Below are positions 16,269-24,605 of a stretch of 46,233 nt of DNA, piece after piece. The translations under genes were made by a program, and so were the position numbers. Location: the NCBI RefSeq assembly GCF_000311845.1, contig NZ_HE978574.1, forward strand, positions 455,532 to 501,764, in the 5' to 3' direction. This DNA comes from Enorma massiliensis phI (GTDB lineage: Bacteria > Actinomycetota > Coriobacteriia > Coriobacteriales > Coriobacteriaceae). Positions within the stretch are counted from its first letter, which is position 1. Every line of letters starts with the position of its first letter. Below the pieces are notes generated by a model. It was not told the origin of the DNA, searched no databases, and worked only from the letters and a program-made list of their open reading frames with translations.

Positions 16269-17024
16269 ATGGACCAACGTGGACGCTCTCATATCGCCGC
16301 GCTCATGCGGCGCGATTTGATGGACGCCGTGCGCAACCGCACGGTGCTTGTGATGGTTGCTGCCTCAGCTGCACTCGGGTGGGTGTTTCGCACCATCACG
16401 GTGCAAGGCGTTCGCTTTGAACCCGGTGAGGCGCCGGCGTTCCTCATGACCTTCGTGATTGGGTGCGCGCCTGCATTCGTCGGATGCGTGATGACGCTGT
16501 ACGTGATGGCCGAGGAGCGCGAACGCGGCATGTACCTCACGCTTGCCGAGGCGGGTGTGTCGCTCGCTGAGGTTGCGGCCGCCAAGCTGCTTGCGGCCTT
16601 GGTAGCGACGCTTGTGGTCGAGGGATTATTGTGTGTGCTGTTGGGGCTTCCTATGGAGCTCGCTGTACAGGCTCTTTTGCTGTCTGTCCCTGCTATGCTG
16701 CCCGTTTTGCTTGCGGGCCTTGCTTTCGGGTTGCTCGCGACCGAGCAGATGGCGTCGAGCGTGTTCGCGGTGCCCATCACGCTCATGGCGACGATGCCGC
16801 TCATCGCATTTCTTTCCGCGGGGCTACGGCAGGTGTGGTGGTTCATGCCGGGTGGCCAGGCGGCGGAGCTCGCCCGGGCGCTCTGCGGCATGGAATCGGC
16901 TGCATCGCCTGCACTGCTTGCAGGTCTTATGGTCGCATGGGTTGCAGCGTGCGGGACGTTCTCGTTTCTGGCCCATCGCAGCGCCGCCGCCCGCCTCAAG
17001 GCGGAGCTTGATCGCGCGCGTTAA
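16269..17024 (+). CDS. ABC-2 type permease
   Basis: 251-residue integral membrane protein with about six helices and the ABC-2 arrangement: a short N-terminal RRDLMDAVRNRT segment, helix, helix, cytoplasmic AEERERGMYLTLAEAGVSLAEVAAAK, then four helices. It resembles the permease at 12816-13579 (compare EEKEKHTLRTLM there). It has no ATPase gene on its own strand, so it probably pairs with the ATPase at 13581 to make a heteromeric exporter under the divergent LytTR regulator. ATG 16269 is the first in frame before the homologous part. Its ribosome site is weak. Confidence 0.87.
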   Translation: MDQRGRSHIAALMRRDLMDAVRNRTVLVMVAASAALGWVFRTITVQGVRFEPGEAPAFLMTFVIGCAPAFVGCVMTLYVMAEERERGMYLTLAEAGVSLAEVAAAKLLAALVATLVVEGLLCVLLGLPMELAVQALLLSVPAMLPVLLAGLAFGLLATEQMASSVFAVPITLMATMPLIAFLSAGLRQVWWFMPGGQAAELARALCGMESAASPALLAGLMVAWVAACGTFSFLAHRSAAARLKAELDRAR

Positions 17025-17040
17025 ATTCATAGTCCACCGG

Positions 17041-19050
17041 TTACGGCCTTTTCGTAAAAAACGCAGCGTCGGCTGGGCGCCATGGGCGCAGATGCACGGG
17101 GTCGACCGTCGTGTGGGCGTGTTCCGGTACGTCGTACCACTTGACGGTATGGCCGGCGCCATGGCTGCAGAACACGGAGTCAGGCGTATTGGGGAGGTCT
17201 GCCTCCGGATCGTATGCGGCGGCTTCGATGACCGCTTCTGCGTCATGGCAGCTCGCATAGCCTTCGAGCTCAAGTGAGATGCGACCGCGTCCTCCAGTAT
17301 ACCGAGCGACTTCGAGCCCATATTCGCCGGTTTCGGAAGCCGGGACGACTCCCTCGATCGTCGCCATCTCGCCTGCCGCTGCGGGTGCTTCGAATACCGC
17401 TGCCATGCGCGTGAGATCGGTGAGCACGCGACCAACCTTATCGGCGGGAACGACAAGCCGAAACCGATACCATGGCTCCAGCAGCACACACGCTCCCCGC
17501 TCGCGAGCCGTCATGAGCGCTTGGCGAACCGCGCGGTACGTGGCCTGTCGAAAGTCTCCGCCCTCGGTATGTTTGGCGTGCGCCCGGCCAGCGATGAGCG
17601 TGATGCGCACATCGGTGAGGGGCGCCCCGGTGAGCACGCCCGCATGGTCGCGCTCCATGGCGTTGCTCAGGGCGAGACGCTGCCAGTTGCGATCGAGGTC
17701 ATCTTCAGAGCAGCGCGTGCCAAACTGCATCCCCGTTCCGCGCGGCAGCGGTTCCAGCTGTACGCGCACCTCGGCATAGTGGCGCAGCGGCTCGAAGTGC
17801 CCCACCCCTTCAACCGGCTCGACAATCGTCTCCTTGTAGAGGATGCCGCCGGGGCCGAATTCCACCTCGATGCCATATCGATCACGCAGGAGCTCGCGAA
17901 CCACGTCCTGCTGAACCTCGCCCATAAGCTGAACATGGGCCTCTTGGAGCTGTTCATGCCAGGTAACTCCGAGGAGCGGGTCCTCGCTTGCAAGCTCGCG
18001 AAGTGCGCGCACGAGGGCGGAGGCGTCGGTTCCCGGCGCGGGGATGACTTGGTAGGAGAGGACGGGGGCGAGCAGAGGGCGCGGTGCGGCGGCCTCGGCA
18101 CCGAGCGCGCTGCCGGGCATAGTGTGCGTGAGACCTGTGACCGCGCAGATGCTGCCGGCGGGCAACTCGGCCACCGTTTCGTGGCGCTTCCCCTGGTAGA
18201 GGCGAATCTCGTTGATCTTTTCGGCCCATGGCGCGCCATGATCGGCGCCCTCGACCATCATCTTGGCGCGGAGCGTGCCGCCCGTGACCTTTAGCCATGA
18301 GAGGCGTTCGCCGCGATCCGAGCGGCTGATGCGAAATACGCGCGCCGCGAAGGCGGTGGGCCAGGAGTGTTCGGGGGCGAGGGCTGCCAATGCGTCGAGC
18401 AGCTCACGCACGCCATCGTTGCGGAGGGCGGCTCCGAAGAAGACGGGGAAGACGGAACGCTCTGCGACGAGCTTTGCATAGGAGGCGGGGGCGATCGAGC
18501 CCGTCTCGAGGTATTCATCGAGCGCCGCCTCGTCTGCGGAAGCGGCGTCTTCAAGAGCCGTGGGATCCCCCGACGCGAAGGCGGCGCCGTCGAGGCAGGC
18601 AGGGGAAAGGCGTGCGCGAAGATCGGCCATAAGCGCGCTGCGCCCGGGGTGTTCAAGATCGCATTTGTTCACGAAGATGAGCGTGGGGACTTGGTGGCGC
18701 CGGAGCAGGTCCCAGAGCGTCTCGGTGTGGCCCTGGATGCCGTCGTTGGCGCCCACGACGAGGAGCGCACAGTCGAGAGCGGCGATGGTGCGCTCTGCTT
18801 CTGCGGAAAAATCCACGTGCCCGGGCGCGTCGAGAAGCATGATATGGGCGCCGTCCCAGTCAAGCGAGGCCTGTGAGGCGAATATGGTGATGCCCCGCTC
18901 GCGCTCCATGGGGTCGGTGTCGAGGTGCGAGTCGCCGCGGTCTACGCGCCCGGCGGTGCGGATGGCGCCCGCGGCGAGGAGCATGGCCTCGGCGAGCGTT
19001 GTCTTGCCTGCGTCGACATGCGCCAGAAGACCTACGACCGCCTGCTTCAC
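17041..19050 (-). CDS. TetM/TetO-family ribosomal-protection-like translational GTPase
   Basis: 669-residue EF-G-like GTPase. G1 is AHVDAGKT (10-17), G2 has RERGITI, G3 is DAPGH and G4 is NKCD. Domains II-V follow, with a C-terminal domain (CLLEPWYRF-like ACVLLEPWYRFRL, GRGRISLELEGY) as in ribosomal protection proteins. True Tet(M)/Tet(O) dislodge tetracycline from the ribosome. This protein is a distant, chromosome-type relative, with no tet-type leader peptide seen, so resistance is not established. GTG 19050 has AAGGAG 6-7 nt upstream and matches the family N-terminus. A longer in-frame reading to 19452 has no homology. Convergent with the permease gene by 16 bp. Confidence 0.9.
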   Translation of the reverse strand: MKQAVVGLLAHVDAGKTTLAEAMLLAAGAIRTAGRVDRGDSHLDTDPMERERGITIFASQASLDWDGAHIMLLDAPGHVDFSAEAERTIAALDCALLVVGANDGIQGHTETLWDLLRRHQVPTLIFVNKCDLEHPGRSALMADLRARLSPACLDGAAFASGDPTALEDAASADEAALDEYLETGSIAPASYAKLVAERSVFPVFFGAALRNDGVRELLDALAALAPEHSWPTAFAARVFRISRSDRGERLSWLKVTGGTLRAKMMVEGADHGAPWAEKINEIRLYQGKRHETVAELPAGSICAVTGLTHTMPGSALGAEAAAPRPLLAPVLSYQVIPAPGTDASALVRALRELASEDPLLGVTWHEQLQEAHVQLMGEVQQDVVRELLRDRYGIEVEFGPGGILYKETIVEPVEGVGHFEPLRHYAEVRVQLEPLPRGTGMQFGTRCSEDDLDRNWQRLALSNAMERDHAGVLTGAPLTDVRITLIAGRAHAKHTEGGDFRQATYRAVRQALMTARERGACVLLEPWYRFRLVVPADKVGRVLTDLTRMAAVFEAPAAAGEMATIEGVVPASETGEYGLEVARYTGGRGRISLELEGYASCHDAEAVIEAAAYDPEADLPNTPDSVFCSHGAGHTVKWYDVPEHAHTTVDPVHLRPWRPADAAFFTKRP

Positions 19051-19372
19051 CCGTGCTCCTTCCTTCGTTGCCAGCGCACATGATTGTAGCAAGTGCGGTG
19101 GCCAAGCATCGCGTGCGCGGGCCGTGCCGTGGAGTAGCCGTTCCTTATGGGCTTGCATGGCGATTCGCTTGGCAGGCCATCGCTGGGGGATGTGGTGGCT
19201 CGTCGTTCGGCGAGGGCTTTCGTCTTCGCCCCGTAGAGCTCCTTCATCTAGAGGGTCCGCGCAACAGCCTGTTGCTCGACAGGAACAGGCGGGCAAGGAG
19301 AGAATGGAGATGCCGCGCCCCGCTTTCGGGGAGGGCGATTCCACGAGTGTTATCAGCGAGAAAGGTGCCGGT

Positions 19373-19825
19373 ATGGCTATCAAAGACGTGCTACCCCGTC
19401 TGCGCCGCGAGCGCGGGCTCACACAGGAAGATCTAGCGAAGAAGCTCTTCATTACCCGTCAAGCGGTCAGTCGGTGGGAGACGGGCGAGACGGCGCCAGG
19501 GATCGACATGACGAAGCTCATCGCCGTTACGCTCGATGTACCCGTAACTGAGCTCCTTGAGATGCCGGAGCACTATTGCCAGAGCTGCGGAATGATGTTT
19601 ACGGCGCCCGACCAGCATGGCCACGAGGCGGATGGTACCGAGGTCGAGGATTTCTGCCGATGGTGCTACGACGACGGCGCCTATACCTACGAAACCACCA
19701 TGGAGGACATGATTGAGGATTGCGCCCCGCGCATGGCGGAGGCGATGGGTTGGACGGTGGACGAGAGCGCCTCGCTTCTGGGCGCTGTACTTCCCACGCT
19801 CAAGCGCTGGAAGGAGAGTTGCTAG
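19373..19825 (+). CDS. XRE-family regulator with C-terminal zinc ribbon
   Basis: 150 residues. The XRE domain (about 5-60) has the HTH LTQEDLAKKLFITRQAVSRW and ETGETAPGIDMTKLIAVTLDV. A zinc-ribbon of the putative-zinc-ribbon family follows (YCQSCGMMF about 68-76, then FCRWCYDDGAYTYE), with two CxxC pairs as metal ligands. The tail MEDMIEDCAPRMAEAMGW is also family-typical. Such proteins occur widely in gut anaerobes with no assigned target. ATG 19373 has AAAGG upstream. A longer in-frame reading to 18560 is the shadow of the GTPase gene. Confidence 0.92.
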   Translation: MAIKDVLPRLRRERGLTQEDLAKKLFITRQAVSRWETGETAPGIDMTKLIAVTLDVPVTELLEMPEHYCQSCGMMFTAPDQHGHEADGTEVEDFCRWCYDDGAYTYETTMEDMIEDCAPRMAEAMGWTVDESASLLGAVLPTLKRWKESC

Positions 19826-19849
19826 TTTGCGGAGGGCGCGAATAGAACC

Positions 19850-19878
19850 TTGAAAGAGAACACATGTTCGTGTAGTAT
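19850..19878 (+). promoter_or_regulatory. Sigma-70 promoter with LexA-like box for the GyrI-like gene
   Basis: TTGAAA (19850-19855) and TAGTAT (19873-19878) are separated by exactly 17 bp. Between them is GAACACATGTTC (19858-19869), which fits the Gram-positive and actinobacterial LexA/SOS consensus GAAC-N4-GTTC. The gene start is 36 bp downstream. A repressor here would block polymerase binding. Confidence 0.75.
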
Positions 19879-19913
19879 GTACGCAAGGGATCCCGGCGGC
19901 AGAGGAGGTCGGC

Positions 19914-20664
19914 ATGGCGTTCGATTTCAAGAAAGAGTACCGCGACCTCTATCAGGCCAAGACGAAGCCGGTGCGCGTCGAGGTGCCGGCGATGACGTTT
20001 GCCGCGGTCGCCGGTACGGGCGACCCCAACGAGGAGGGCGGCGCATACGCGCGGGCGCTTGCATTGCTCTATGGGTTCTCCTACACCGTGAAGATGGCGA
20101 AGATGGGTTCCTGGCAGCCTGACGGCTACTTCGATTATGTGGTGCCGCCGCTCGAGGGCCTGTGGTGGGGTGGTGCCGGGGCCTTTGATGGTACCGTTAT
20201 CGCCGACAAGAGTGCCCCTGTCGTGGGTCTCGCTCATCAGACAGCCCGATTTCGTGACTCCCGATGTGTTCATTAAGGTTTGCGAGCTGCTCGTCCAGAA
20301 AAAGCCCGAGCTTGCTGTTCCGGTCGACCGGGGCGACCTACGCCTGGTCCGCTTCGCTGAAGGATCATGCGCTCAGGTTATGCATCGGGGGCCGTACGAT
20401 GACGAGCCTGCGACCATCGCTAAGCTGTCGTCATTTATCGAGAGCGAAGGGCTGGTGACTGATATCGCCGAGGGCGGCGAGTCTCCGGCGGGGCATGAGG
20501 CGACGAGGGACTTCGATGCCACTGAGATGCTCGATGCGCTCGATGTGCATGGTGCTGTTCCCGCGGTTCGATTGCATCACGAGGTATATCTGGGGGACCC
20601 ACGGCGTACGAAGCCCGAGAATCTCAAGACGGTGATTAGGCATCCGGTGAGCGCCCTCGTGTAG
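19914..20664 (+). pseudogene. GyrI-like small-molecule-binding domain protein, frameshifted
   Basis: Two overlapping frames together encode a complete GyrI-like protein of about 250 residues. Frame one (ATG 19914, AGGAGG upstream) gives MAFDFKKEYRDLYQAKTKP, AVAGTGDPNEEGGAYARA and FDYVVPPLEGLWW. It then runs into a non-homologous tail and stops at 20276. The next frame resumes the family with WVSLIRQPDFVTPDVF, MHRGPYDDEPATI, HHEVYLGDPRR and LKTVIRHPVSALV, ending at 20664. One extra base or two missing bases between about 20200 and 20235 explains it. Relatives bind drugs or gyrase, and E. coli SbmC/GyrI is SOS-induced. Sequencing error cannot be excluded. Confidence 0.85.
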
Positions 20665-20763
20665 CGTGCGTTTGCCGGGTTTACGCTTGCCGGGCTTAGG
20701 CGGGGGTGTAGCGGAGCGTCTCGATGAATGCTGTCAGTGCAGTTCTAATCTTCGGGGGTATAG

Positions 20764-21162
20764 ATGGACTACGCGCACATAGACGAACGCTTGCTCTCGC
20801 ATGCCGGAGCATCGAGGGCGCTCCATGAGGCGTGGGGATGGATGGTGTATTGGGTGGGCGGCAAGCAGTTTGCCTGCGAGCTCGTTTCTGCACCAGAAGC
20901 CAAGAAGCCCTATGCCGGCAGGCATCTTCTTTCGCTCAAGTGCGACCCTGATCGCATTCGCGAACTGCGCGCGGAGTATCCGAACGCCGTGTTGCCTGGA
21001 TATTATTCTGACGGACGCACCTGGATATCGGTGGATATCGATTGCGTTGGGCGGCCCGGTGGCCCGTCGGAGGACCTCGTGCTCGATCTGTGCGACATGA
21101 GCTACCGGCTTGTGTTTTCCAAGCTCACGAAGAGGGCACAGCGCGAGATTCTCGCCAATTGA
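20764..21162 (+). CDS. MmcQ/YjbR family (CyaY-like fold) protein
   Basis: 132 residues. The family markers are WMVYWVGGKQFAC, LLSLKCDPDRIRELRAEYPNAVLPGYY and the C-terminal DMSYRLVFSKLTKR. Some members are described as DNA-binding, but the role is not settled. ATG 20764 follows GGGGGT by 6 nt. It lies 99 bp after the frameshifted GyrI-like gene in the same direction and could be read from the LexA-box promoter. No separate promoter was recognised. Confidence 0.88.
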   Translation: MDYAHIDERLLSHAGASRALHEAWGWMVYWVGGKQFACELVSAPEAKKPYAGRHLLSLKCDPDRIRELRAEYPNAVLPGYYSDGRTWISVDIDCVGRPGGPSEDLVLDLCDMSYRLVFSKLTKRAQREILAN

Positions 21163-21246
21163 AGCGATAGGCTGAACTGTCGAGGGCGCTTGGTTGCTTG
21201 CGGTGGGGGTGGCATGCCGTCGGGGTGTAGCGTACCCCGACGGAGG

Positions 21247-21305
21247 CGCGCGCCGCGAGGGCGTGACGGGTTGCGACGGGAGTGCGCGCCGCGAGGGCGT
21301 GACGG
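21247..21305. repeat. Direct repeat of a 21-bp GC-rich unit
   Basis: The unit GCGCGCCGCGAGGGCGTGAC occurs twice about 36 bp apart in the gap after the yjbR-like gene. No gene was recognised in the 21163-21506 gap apart from this and the hairpin at 21365. Confidence 0.55.
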
Positions 21306-21364
21306 ACCACAATGGGATGGCGTGTTGCGGGGGCGGCGTGCCGCGATGAAGGTAGCATGCCGAA

Positions 21365-21404
21365 TTACGCAATAAGCACCTTAAATCGAGCCCTTATTGC
21401 GTAA
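21365..21404. terminator. Hairpin between convergent yjbR-like and histidine kinase genes
   Basis: Perfect 12-bp stem TTACGCAATAAG / CTTATTGCGTAA around a 16-nt loop. It is AT-rich compared with its surroundings, with only AAAAC after it on the plus strand. Its placement fits a bidirectional stop, although a T-run is absent. Confidence 0.5.
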
Positions 21405-21506
21405 AACAGCATGGGAGAGCACATTGGCCAGGAGAGAGATCGGGCTGGACAGGATGAAAGGTGCGTCAAGCATGAGGGGGGCCAGCCGGACAAAGGGGGC
21501 GGCAGG

Positions 21507-23129
21507 CTAAGCAAGCGGGAGCTGAAGCGTAACCCGGGCACCGCGGATGGAGCCATCAGGGTTCGTGAGGTTGGCGAGCTCAATGGTACCGTTATGGTTG
21601 CGAGCGGTTTCTGCGGCAGCAAAGAGCCCGATGCCATAATGTGTCCCCGATGCAGCGCCTGTGCGAGACGCGTCGTCGCGGAAGAAGCGCTCGCAACCAT
21701 GTTCGAGGGCTGCAGGCGAGAAGCCTGGTCCGTCGTCTTCCACGTCGATGGCGAGCGCGCGAGCAGAACCCTTGTCATGCTCCGCAAGGCTAAATGCTAT
21801 GCGCACTCGGCTTCGCGCATGGTCGACAGCGTTCGAGACAACATTGGCAACTGCGCGCTCAACCGCTTGGGCTTCAACGAAAACGCTCGCGCCTCCGAGG
21901 GCGTCGTCGCGTATGACGCGCAGTTCCACCCCCGTGGTCCGTGCGAGCGGGACGATCTCTCGTTCAAGATGCTCTGCCAAGCTGGCAGCATCGATGCGCC
22001 GCCTGGGTCCCTCGGCTGCCTTTCCACGCGATGCCTCTATGAGGAGCTGCACGTATCGATCGACCTGCTTGCAACCCTGCGCTGCATCCTGCGCAGCGGC
22101 GGCGACATCGGAAAAAGCGCTATTCGCCAGTTGATTGCAGGCACCAGGCTTCGTAAGGTCCTGCGTTTCCTCTGCAACAAATTCAGCGTTGGCTCGTACC
22201 ACGGTGAGCGGTGTTTTGAGGTCGTGCGCGAGCGCTGCGATCTGGTCGCGTTGTGCTTGCTCGGCGCGCCAGCGCGCTTCAAGAGAATCTGCGAGCGAAT
22301 AGCGCATGCGTTCCATCGCTGCAAGCACGTCGTCAATTTGGCGCACATTGCTTGTGCCCACAGCGAAATCGAGCTCCTCCTTTCCGATGCGCTCGGCCGC
22401 GTCTGTTAGCGGCAACATTTTGCCTGTTAGCACAGACGAGGCGCGTCGAGCGATGAGGGCAACCGCCAAAGCGCTTCCAGCACAGCCGGCCGCAATCATG
22501 AGGTTCTGCGGGTTAGGAAGTGTGTCGCGTAGCTCTCGTGTGGTGTATTCGGGCATGTAGGTGCTGGTGAGAATGCAGAACGTTCCGTCTGCGAGCTTGC
22601 CCACCGAATACGTGGTTCCTTCCATACCGAACGTTTGCGGGCTGCTTGTGCCCCCAGATCGAAAGTTGGCGGTGGCATCGAGCGTACGGCGTAGCCGTTC
22701 CGCCGAAAGGTCGGTGGCAAGCACCGTGCCATCATGGGCTACATGGGCATACCGATATGCAGAGGGAATGCTCGCCTCGTTTACCGATCCCGCCTCTTGT
22801 ACCGCAGCAATGGCCTCGTTAGCATGGGCCGCGCCGTAATTCGCTGAATAGACGAGCCCGGCGTTGAGCGTCATGCTGAACGCCGTGAACGCAACGAGCC
22901 ATACCCCCGCGAGGGCAGCGAGCACGTAGAAGAAGTAGCGTGCGATGAGGAAGGAGAGCGGTATACGCCATGCGCGGCGGGCACGCGCGTCGGCAACATC
23001 GGTCTTGCCGGTTCTTGCCCCATCGGCTCCCTCTTCACGGGTGCCTGCTACCCCGCGTTCCTCAAACACAGGCTGCTCTCCCCGGTCCTCGTTGCTGTTT
23101 ACAGCTGCCACTTGTACCCCATTCCCCAT
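21507..23129 (-). CDS. Two-component sensor histidine kinase
   Basis: About 540 residues. A cytoplasmic N-terminal stretch precedes helix 1 (about 58-87). An extracellular sensor of about 120 residues follows, then helix 2 (about 209-228), a linker/HAMP-like region, and HisKA with the phospho-His H302 in ALAHDLKTPLTVV. The ATPase domain has the N-box VANVVSNAVDHA, G1 DVEDDGPGF, F-box ERFFRDD and G2 GIGLFAAA. It is co-transcribed with the response regulator upstream and overlaps its end by about 31 nt if ATG 23129 is used, and GTG 23111 is the alternative start. Both starts have weak ribosome sites, so coupling is likely. The neighbouring ABC genes suggest it senses an antimicrobial peptide. 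Confidence 0.92.
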   Translation of the reverse strand: MGNGVQVAAVNSNEDRGEQPVFEERGVAGTREEGADGARTGKTDVADARARRAWRIPLSFLIARYFFYVLAALAGVWLVAFTAFSMTLNAGLVYSANYGAAHANEAIAAVQEAGSVNEASIPSAYRYAHVAHDGTVLATDLSAERLRRTLDATANFRSGGTSSPQTFGMEGTTYSVGKLADGTFCILTSTYMPEYTTRELRDTLPNPQNLMIAAGCAGSALAVALIARRASSVLTGKMLPLTDAAERIGKEELDFAVGTSNVRQIDDVLAAMERMRYSLADSLEARWRAEQAQRDQIAALAHDLKTPLTVVRANAEFVAEETQDLTKPGACNQLANSAFSDVAAAAQDAAQGCKQVDRYVQLLIEASRGKAAEGPRRRIDAASLAEHLEREIVPLARTTGVELRVIRDDALGGASVFVEAQAVERAVANVVSNAVDHARSRVRIAFSLAEHDKGSARALAIDVEDDGPGFSPAALEHGCERFFRDDASRTGAASGTHYGIGLFAAAETARNHNGTIELANLTNPDGSIRGARVTLQLPLA

Positions 23130-23761
23130 ACGGTCGCAATCGGGTCGGCTCCGGCGGCGGCGAGCTTCTTGCGCGCACGACTTACGTGCATGGAAATGGC
23201 TGCATCGTCCACTTCGCGCTCCCAACCGAAAAGCGCCTCGCAGATTTGCGCGCGGCTGAGCGCCTGACCGGGATGGCGGGCAAGGTGCTCGCAGATTTCA
23301 TATTCCGTGGGAGTAAGGGCGACGGGTGTGCCATCGACCGTGATCTGCCGAGCACCAAGGTCCAGGCGAACCGGGCCAAAGGCGATGGCATGCGTGTGCT
23401 CGCGCCGTTCCCGGCGCACGTGAGCGGCAACCTTCGCACGCAGCTCGGCCGCACCGAACGGCTTGCGTACGTAGTCGTCGGCGCCGAGGCCATAGCCGGT
23501 CACGGCATCTTCTTCGGCAACTTTGGCAGTGAGGAAGACGATGGGCCCGTCGAAGCGCGGCCGCAATTCGCGCACGAGCTCGAAGCCGTCGATGCCGGGC
23601 ATCATCACATCGCATAAGATGAGGTCCGCTCGGGCAAGGTTCAGCTTTAGAGCGCTGGTGGGATCGGCGAGGCAGAGCACGTCGTGCCCGTCGCGCTTAA
23701 GGATGCGCTCGATTACATCGAGTATCGCTTGCTCGTCGTCGATCGCGATGATGCGCGCCAC
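23099..23761 (-). CDS. OmpR/PhoB-type response regulator
   Basis: 220 residues. The receiver domain has the acidic pocket IDDE (7-10), the phospho-Asp D51 in LILCDVMMPGIDGF, and Lys in VRKPFGAAEL. The C-terminal winged helix includes LTPTEYEICEHLARHPGQALSR and DDAAISMHVSRARKKL and ends in VWGMGYKWQL. I chose GTG 23761 because AAAGGAG lies 6-7 nt upstream. The in-frame extension to 23878 crosses the R2 palindrome and has no homology. It most likely binds the direct repeats at 23902 and 27072 to control its own operon and the ABC genes. Confidence 0.95.
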   Translation of the reverse strand: MARIIAIDDEQAILDVIERILKRDGHDVLCLADPTSALKLNLARADLILCDVMMPGIDGFELVRELRPRFDGPIVFLTAKVAEEDAVTGYGLGADDYVRKPFGAAELRAKVAAHVRRERREHTHAIAFGPVRLDLGARQITVDGTPVALTPTEYEICEHLARHPGQALSRAQICEALFGWEREVDDAAISMHVSRARKKLAAAGADPIATVWGMGYKWQL

Positions 23762-23800
23762 GTTCGCTCCTTTCTGCTGCGGTCGGTTCGCCGTGGTTCG

Positions 23801-23831
23801 TGAATCGTGGATACCCGGTGTCTGCGTTTCA
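23801..23831. repeat. 31-bp palindrome family, copy R2
   Basis: TGAATCGTGGATA on the left and TCTGCGTTTCA on the right around CCCGGTG. It lies in the leader of the response regulator gene, 40 bp before its start, where a hairpin in the transcript could affect translation. Confidence 0.7.
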
Positions 23832-23901
23832 CGTGGTGCCCGCGTTTGACTCGTAGGCACCTGGCGTCTGTGGTTCATCGTGTTTCATGGTGCGCCAACA
23901 T

Positions 23902-23919
23902 TCTAACGAAGCGATAACG
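23902..23919. promoter_or_regulatory. Candidate response-regulator box upstream of the RR-HK genes
   Basis: TCTAACGAAGCGATAACG contains two TAACG half-sites 11 bp apart, the spacing usual for OmpR-type regulators. It closely matches CTATAACGAAGCCATAACG at 27072-27090 upstream of the ABC operon. Nothing else in the window was seen with this pattern. Confidence 0.65.
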
Positions 23920-23969
23920 ATGGGAGAGGGCTCGCCCCATTTGCTCGATGCCGCCGCACGGTTGAAACA

Positions 23970-24110
23970 GTTCGAGGCTCGAGTCGGAAGGTTTTTGCCG
24001 ATGGGCCGAGTAGCCGGCTGTAATGCGCAGCTGCCAACAGGGGTTTTGTTGATTGTGCGGTCGTGCCTACTCGGAGGTTCGCAAAAAACCTTCCGACTCG
24101 AGCTTCGAAC
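23970..24110. repeat. Nested inverted-repeat element H3 (141 bp)
   Basis: Outer arms 23970-23996 and 24084-24110 pair over 27 bp with one mismatch and have the H2 sequence. CCGAGTA (24006-24012) and TACTCGG (24068-24074) sit 9 bp inside the arms and enclose 55 bp, the same geometry as H2. The interior differs from H2 and contains CCAACAGGGGTTTTGTTGA. It lies between the yxeA-like stop and the response-regulator promoter. Confidence 0.85.
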
Positions 24111-24125
24111 TTGTTTTGCGATGGA

Positions 24126-24605
24126 TTATCGCCGCTGCGATGCAGAAGAGGGTGCCGCAAGCGCCTCATGCGCTGCGAGCGGCACATCGTGTTCATCTAT
24201 GGTCCGGTAACGCACGCCGGACCCACCATGGGCTTCGATTTGGAGCCATCCCTCGCCCGACGTCTTGCCCCCGTACGAAATAAGGGTAACTTCAACGGGC
24301 GAGCCATCGGCGTTGGCGCCCTGGACGCGGTAGACGTAGTTGGTACCGGCGCCGGTGGCATCGGCGTAGCTCTCGGTGAACGAATCGGGTTCTGGGGAGG
24401 CTGCCCAGACGGTCTCCTTGGGCATGAAGACGCGGTCGAACAACGAGCTCACCGCCACGCCCCAGCCGCCTCCACAGCCCGAGAGCAGGATACAGGCGAA
24501 CAGCGCGGGAAGCAGGAGCGCGACAGCGCGGAAGCGGGCGGGGTTGGGCACGGCATGGGTGCAGGTGGGGTTGGCCATAGCACGGGCAGGATCTGGGTTA
24601 GGCAT
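24126..24605 (-). CDS. YxeA-family lipoprotein (DUF1093)
   Basis: 159 residues. The signal peptide ends in a lipobox, LLSGC, so the mature protein should be lipid-anchored outside the membrane. The rest matches YxeA: NYVYRVQGANADGSPVEVTL, a Gly-rich WLQIEAHGG, then RTIDEHDVP. YxeA is often found next to bacitracin/lantibiotic ABC exporters and its role is unknown. ATG 24605 has AAGGAGG 7 nt upstream and overlaps the end of the permease gene by 8 nt, so it is the last gene of the ABC operon. Confidence 0.85.
   Translation of the reverse strand: MPNPDPARAMANPTCTHAVPNPARFRAVALLLPALFACILLSGCGGGWGVAVSSLFDRVFMPKETVWAASPEPDSFTESYADATGAGTNYVYRVQGANADGSPVEVTLISYGGKTSGEGWLQIEAHGGSGVRYRTIDEHDVPLAAHEALAAPSSASQRR

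Noticed and set aside
17041-19050. Acquired tet(M)/tet(W) on a conjugative element
   Set aside because: The protein is too divergent, base composition matches the neighbours, and no Tn916-type, relaxase or integrase genes are nearby.
23887-24210. Protein-coding gene across H3
   Set aside because: Similar peptides are encoded on both strands because the element is palindromic, with no ribosome site.
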